DNA of 64,000 nt from Utricularia gibba (taxonomy: Eukaryota; Streptophyta; Magnoliopsida; Lamiales; Lentibulariaceae): contig NEEC01000002.1 of assembly GCA_002189035.1 (NCBI GenBank), positions 5,107,001 to 5,171,000 on the forward strand. The letters are read 5' to 3'. Position 1 is the stretch's first letter. Each line of letters opens with the position of its first letter. Shown piece by piece: positions 59,153 through 64,000 of the stretch. Below the pieces are notes generated by a model. It had not been told where the DNA came from and searched no databases. It saw only the letters and a program-made list of their open reading frames with translations. The position numbers and the translations under genes were made by a program.

Positions 59153-60543
59153 TGATAAACAGAAATTTTAGCAATATCATTGCAATTAAAACAAATCTCC
59201 GTATCAAATAAATTTATAGTCCCTAATCCTCATAAAATACAAATTTAGAAAACTTATATAGTAGATGTCGGGGTTAATCACAAAGAGCTTGTGCTTGTCA
59301 TGTATTTCAATAGATATAGAATTCAAAGTAACGGTAAGTGTTAGTCTAAACTCGCACTAATAGTGGTAAACAAGTTCGGTAAATAAGATCAGTAAACAAT
59401 ATCAGCTCTCAACGTTAAAGGTAACAAGTATTGGTTCTAATTCAGAGTAATACTAAGATGCCTTAAGGGTCTGTAGGTGGTATGATGCCAAAATCCTTAA
59501 TTTAATCTATCATATTCCTACACTCACAACTTCAAATAACCTAAGTCTACTTAGGTCATTCATCATATTTTCGGCTAAACTAGTTCCTCATATCATCACC
59601 AACATTGCAATTAGGTCTACCTACATGCAAAGCATATAGAACTAGGTCTACCCGTTTCTACTAGTTCTATCCCGGACTAACACCTTTTGCTCCCGTCTTA
59701 ATTTGTTGGTCTACCTCTAAATCAAGCATTTAAGTTATGAAGCTATTTGTTCCCCTCCTTAGGTCTACCCATGGCTTAATAGAAACAAGAGCTAAGAAAT
59801 AATGGTGAATTTCATTAAGACTCCTAGACCCACACCACCATGTTTCAACTTAAGGCACATCTAGGGCTTTAGCTACTCATATTTGGAAGGTAAAAAGTAA
59901 TGACATTAACATAAAACAACGAAAATGTTAAGAACATCGTGCAGAAGTTGGTTGAAGAAATTGAAAACATAAACAAACTAAAGTAAAGCAGTAAGGGTTT
60001 TGTTTTCCGTCTACAATTGCTCACAGGTCGGAACAGTAGCGTTGAACTAGGTTTTGATCTTCTTCCTTCAACCTGGAGGTTCTTCTCCAGAAAAATTGTC
60101 TTTCTTTCTCCTTCTCCTTTAGTATTCTTCGTGTTTGAGTTGGGAGAAAAGCCCCCTCGTGTGTGTTTTGAAAATTTTGCTTGTCCTCCTCCTCCTCTTT
60201 CTCTCGCTTTCCACTGCCCAAGACAAGTACATTCTCTGACAAATCTAATGCTCCTAACCCTGATTTTCAGACTGCTGCCGTGGCACTGCACTCATTGCCC
60301 CCTGTAGCCTAGTGACTTGCACGAAATCCAGATTTTTTCCTTGATTTTAGGGTTGCTACTAGACTCAAAAATTGGGTTAGAACATGTGGTGAACTAAATC
60401 AAAGGATTTAGCCCACTAGTACACCAAAAATCACATTTTTCCTAATCAAATAAAAATACTTAAAACTATAAAATTAACAACTAAACATAATTAAAAATTT
60501 ATGATTTTCATATCATAAAAATAGGAAAATTTGCGTGCTATCA
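59153..60543 (-). mobile_element. Solo LTR, family A copy (TSD TTTTG)
   Basis: On the plus strand it runs from TGATAAACAGAAATTTT to GCGTGCTATCA, with perfect TTTTG duplications at 59148-59152 and 60544-60548. It aligns throughout with 22342-23698 and keeps the 35-bp segment missing there (CTGGAGGTTCTTCTCC, about 60073). Length is 1391 bp. The frames inside (59869-60291, 60017-60307, 60021-60242) are LTR sequence. Confidence 0.9.
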
Positions 60544-60548
60544 TTTTG

Positions 60549-62272
60549 TCTTGTACAAGTGTTCATCATATCATGTTTTTGTTAGCTCTTTGTACAACTT
60601 AAATGGAAAGTTCCAATGTAGTGATTGAATGCATATAATTTTCATCAAAGTTTTCTTGAGTTTCTCTATCATACAAAAGAAATTTTTGTAAAAATAAAAA
60701 ATATATATATTCTCCAACCAAATTCTTTTTATGTGAGAATTAGCTCCCCCTTTTTATTTCCTGTTTCGAAGCTCATTTCAAACTCATTATAATTATCATC
60801 ACTCCAATCTCTTTTAGAATGGAGTTAATCCGCCATTGTGAACTTTTGAAATTGGATATGGTGCAATAAATGGCATCCTCACATTTGTTTATGACATAAA
60901 AAAACTCTTAAGTCTACTAATCACCTCAAACATAAATTCACAATAATCTTATTTATATTCTATTCTTCCAAAAACTCTATAACTCAATAGTGAATGGAGC
61001 TTCTTGAGCTCAAATGCAACAATGTTCTTTTGGATCCTCATCAATTAAGATTGCCATTATTGAAACCTTTTCCTTATCTTTTGCCTACTCATATGATTTG
61101 TGAGTGACTTCTTCAATATAATGTAAGTTGACTGCTCTTGGATGCATGTATAAAATACTTTTTTACTTTGAACCATTGTGTAAAGTTGGCAACTTGTGTT
61201 GCTGGAACATGATAAACAAAGAATTCTAAATCATTGCAAAATAATTGAATTTTCATATCAAATAAATTTTTAAATCTCAAGTTTTTATCAAATTTAATTC
61301 AAATAAAAGATTAAAGTGAATTGGAGTCGAATACATCTAGTTTTAGTATATGAATGTTCATACATTCAAGTTTAACAATTGATTTTAAGTCTAAATTGAA
61401 ATTAACAAAACTCAAACTGCAACACTTGATGTAAAAGTAATAAATAGGATAATTCAATTATTAACTCTAATATATCAAATATAATGTCTCAAAGTTTCAA
61501 ATACATTGTGTTCAATTGAATTCTTATTCTAATATTTCTAAAAGTCTATTTATAATAAAAGTATTTAAGTTTACCTAAATTTCTTCTTTTTAATTTTTGG
61601 TTTAAGGTTTTTGAGGTTTCCAAGATTCTCTTAATTTTACTCTTATCATATTGTAAGATTTATAAGGTCAATACTCTATCCTATCCAATTGATCTCAATC
61701 GAAAAAGTCCACCCATTAATCACTTTCTAACTTTTGATATACCACTAACTTAGTATCTTTAAATTAAATGTTACCATCATCCTAAATTTATTCAAGTTTG
61801 TTAAGATAATAAGACATAAATATAGTTAGAGTAGACTTGAATTCAATGTGCACACCTTCCTCTTTTTACTTAAGTCATTTTTTAAATTTAGTTATTTTTA
61901 TAAAGGCAAATAAAACACAACCAAAAAAATATACAGACATCATCTTCATAATAACAATTATGTGAATATAAAATAAACAATAAGCAAAACATTATAGTTG
62001 ATGTGATTCTCTTGTGTGTAGCATGGAAGCTCAATTGTCCATTGAATTTCCAAATCATCCAACTCAGTTTCCAACATTTGATTTTTAATTATAAGTTACC
62101 CCAATCAAAAATACACTTCATTGGATTGTTGAATCTACTTCATTGAATTGAATATGTATAGTTTCACTGAACTTGGTTTGCTTTTCGATGAATTCACTCG
62201 TCATATTTGTTAATGATGACCGTTGAGTTTGTCTCTAATGCTGATTTTAGTTGTGCTTATTGTCAAGTCTAT
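60549..62272. other. AT-rich DNA, possible further decayed LTR start at 61210
   Basis: No gene is recognised. At 61210 TGATAAACAAAGAATTCT and, 50 bp on, ATCAAATAAATTTTTA resemble the start of family-A LTRs. The rest does not align convincingly and no matching end was found. Confidence 0.4.
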
Positions 62273-62795
62273 TCATCCAATTATCTCCTTACACAAGTAC
62301 ATAAGTGTGTATTGCATAAAGATACTCTCATTGCTCACAAAGTTTTCCTCTAATTCTTCATCTTCATAATCATTTTCAATCTTCATACTTTGAACTTGAT
62401 GATGAATAAAATTGATATCTAATTCATTTATTGATATCATATATTTTTTCATAATCAGAATATCCATCCTTATTGTCAATAATAATGTTGTTTATATCTT
62501 GATAATATTCAATATCATTACAGCAATCATGATATTTGCTATCAATTCTTTCTTTACTACAATAATGATATGTTGCTAAAAATGTTCTATAAGTGCCCTT
62601 GTTTTTTGTAGGTACTTGCACCAGGTTCAGGGTTGAGGGTTTACGATAAATTGAACGATGATTGTATGATGTGTAGTTATTATGTTTCTTAGCTTTGCAC
62701 CTACTTACACTAAATTCTTCATGACGAAAAACTTGTTTCCTTTGCTCAGAGTGTATTCTAGAATTTTTGTTTCTACAATTACTTTGTCGAAACAT
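62273..62795 (-). pseudogene. Unrecognised minus-strand coding-like remnant
   Basis: Two overlapping frames (62795-62424 and 62479-62273) read a 123- and a 68-residue chain rich in N, Y, K, D and E, for example CRNKNSRIHSEQRKQVFRHE, then SMKIENDYEDEELEENFVS. The change of frame near 62440 suggests one broken gene. I recognise no domain. Retroelement or viral origin is possible but unsupported, and chance cannot be excluded. Confidence 0.25.
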
Positions 62796-64000
62796 ATTTT
62801 CTTCTTTATAACATTATTATAAAAGCCAATTTCTTTGATCTAGTTCCCTGATAAATTCTCTTGATTTCAGGATTAAATCTTACAGTTTGATCAATCGTAG
62901 CATCTCTACACAAGCAAATGATGAAGAAAATAAAAATATAATGAAGAGATTATTTTTTGACAAAATCAAAAGTAAACCACTCTCCAATAAACACATTAAG
63001 AACATAATTGTAATTCTTCAATTGTAAGGAAATTATTGAAGTAATAAAAAAAGATTATATACATATGAAATTGATTTTTAGATTTTTTTAAATAAATAAA
63101 AAAACAAAATGATGAATGTAAAACAATGAAAAATAATGATTTTGTATAAAAACTCCACCAAAAAATTCACCCTTGCATGTGTTCCACAAACTTAATAATT
63201 GACCCATATGTACAAGTTTCAAATATATTATTGTAAAGTATTGCTATTCAATAATATTTGTTATATTATTACTCATTTAGTAGCAATATAGAAATAATCC
63301 TATTACTTGAATCATTTTGATTCTCATGATAATTCAAGTTTTTTATACATTCGATTATAAACTTAGACTTCATGCCCTTACACATATGTTAAATTAAATA
63401 TATCTTGACAATAATGTTTGATTGAAACTTTTTTTTAGGTACTTGATATTAATCTAGATTTGTCTTGTATATACTTAACGCTCAATGGCAATGAAGCAAA
63501 GGTTAATAGTAAAATTTTTATATAAAACGAAATCCAAATATCAAATTAAATATAAAAAAATATTATAAAACATCCTCATATGCACAAGATTATGCAAATT
63601 TGGCTTCATCAATTAAATACCTAAACATACATACTCAACCCTAAAATATTAAATAATATGAAAAATAAAAAGGAAAAAATGGTCAAAATACAATTCTAAT
63701 GATTTAATAATAGATTAAAAAATTGAACCGAAAATATTATAAATATTCATAAAATATATTTTTCTCAAAAAAAAAAACAAATTGATATAATAAATGCAAA
63801 GTTAATAAAAAATATTTAAAATGACTTTAAAGAATAATATTAAATCATGTTTTTGAAATAACACACAATTATTCATCATTTTTTCTAATAGTTAATAATA
63901 TTTGTTGTCAAAATAATTGATAAGTGATTCTTTGTCAATTATGTTTCTGTTTTTTACCACCCACATTGATTAGTTTTGTATCATTTTTATCTTAATTTCC
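62796..64000. repeat. AT-rich DNA with dispersed repeat X, copy 3 (63020-63890)
   Basis: The blocks GAAGTAATAAAAAAAGATTAT, TTTTTAGATTTTTTTAAATAAA, GAAAAATAATGATTTTGTA and CATAAAATATATTTTTCTC occur in the same order as in copy 1 (45770-46870). No coding signal. Confidence 0.5.

Overview
The window is nuclear DNA from a flowering plant, probably a eudicot or other non-grass angiosperm. The evidence is AT-rich intergenic DNA, GT-AG introns of plant size, and plant-specific gene families: a phytochrome-interacting bHLH factor, a clade-3-like glutamate receptor-like channel and a YacP/NYN-domain protein of organelle type. The genes are few. Most of the window is transposable elements, several inserted inside one another. 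I checked element ends by looking for the short duplication of target sequence (TSD) that an insertion leaves on both sides.

Layout. 1-4.8 kb: AT-rich DNA with a degenerate foldback element (1073-1789) and a Tourist-like MITE (2541-2754). 4.8-8.7 kb: two minus-strand genes, an HROB-like OB-fold protein (six exons, apparent 1-bp frameshift) and a single-exon Cys-rich zinc-finger protein. 9.7-11.1 kb: solo LTR of family A. 12.7-17.1 kb: a dead hAT transposon with an 8-bp TSD, carrying another family-A solo LTR. 18.2-20.5 kb: an intact six-exon PIF gene.

21.06-45.60 kb: one old Ty1/copia element (TSD ATGGC) blown up to 24.5 kb by insertions. Nested in it are an Athila-like Ty3/gypsy element (22342-32422, TSD TTCAC), which itself holds a family-C solo LTR; an unidentified 2.7-kb insertion holding a second family-C solo LTR; a chromovirus-like Ty3/gypsy element (37539-43296, TSD ATTAT), which holds a 2.1-kb GC-rich solo LTR with a minisatellite; and a family-A solo LTR (43922-45291, TSD AGAAG). 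Family A is the LTR of the Athila-like element itself, so the window records five separate insertions of that family, four of them reduced to solo LTRs.

47.6-54.1 kb: a divergent gene pair, a glutamate receptor-like channel on the minus strand (one apparent 1-bp deletion) and a ten-exon NYN-domain gene on the plus strand, sharing a 1.5-kb intergenic region. 55.2-55.9 kb: a membrane protein of unknown family, followed by a diverged tandem duplication (56.0-58.0 kb). 58-64 kb: AT-rich repeats and a last family-A solo LTR (59153-60543, TSD TTTTG).

The cellular genes have no evident common pathway. The strongest content is the datable order of nested insertions and the two single-base frameshifts in otherwise well-preserved genes.
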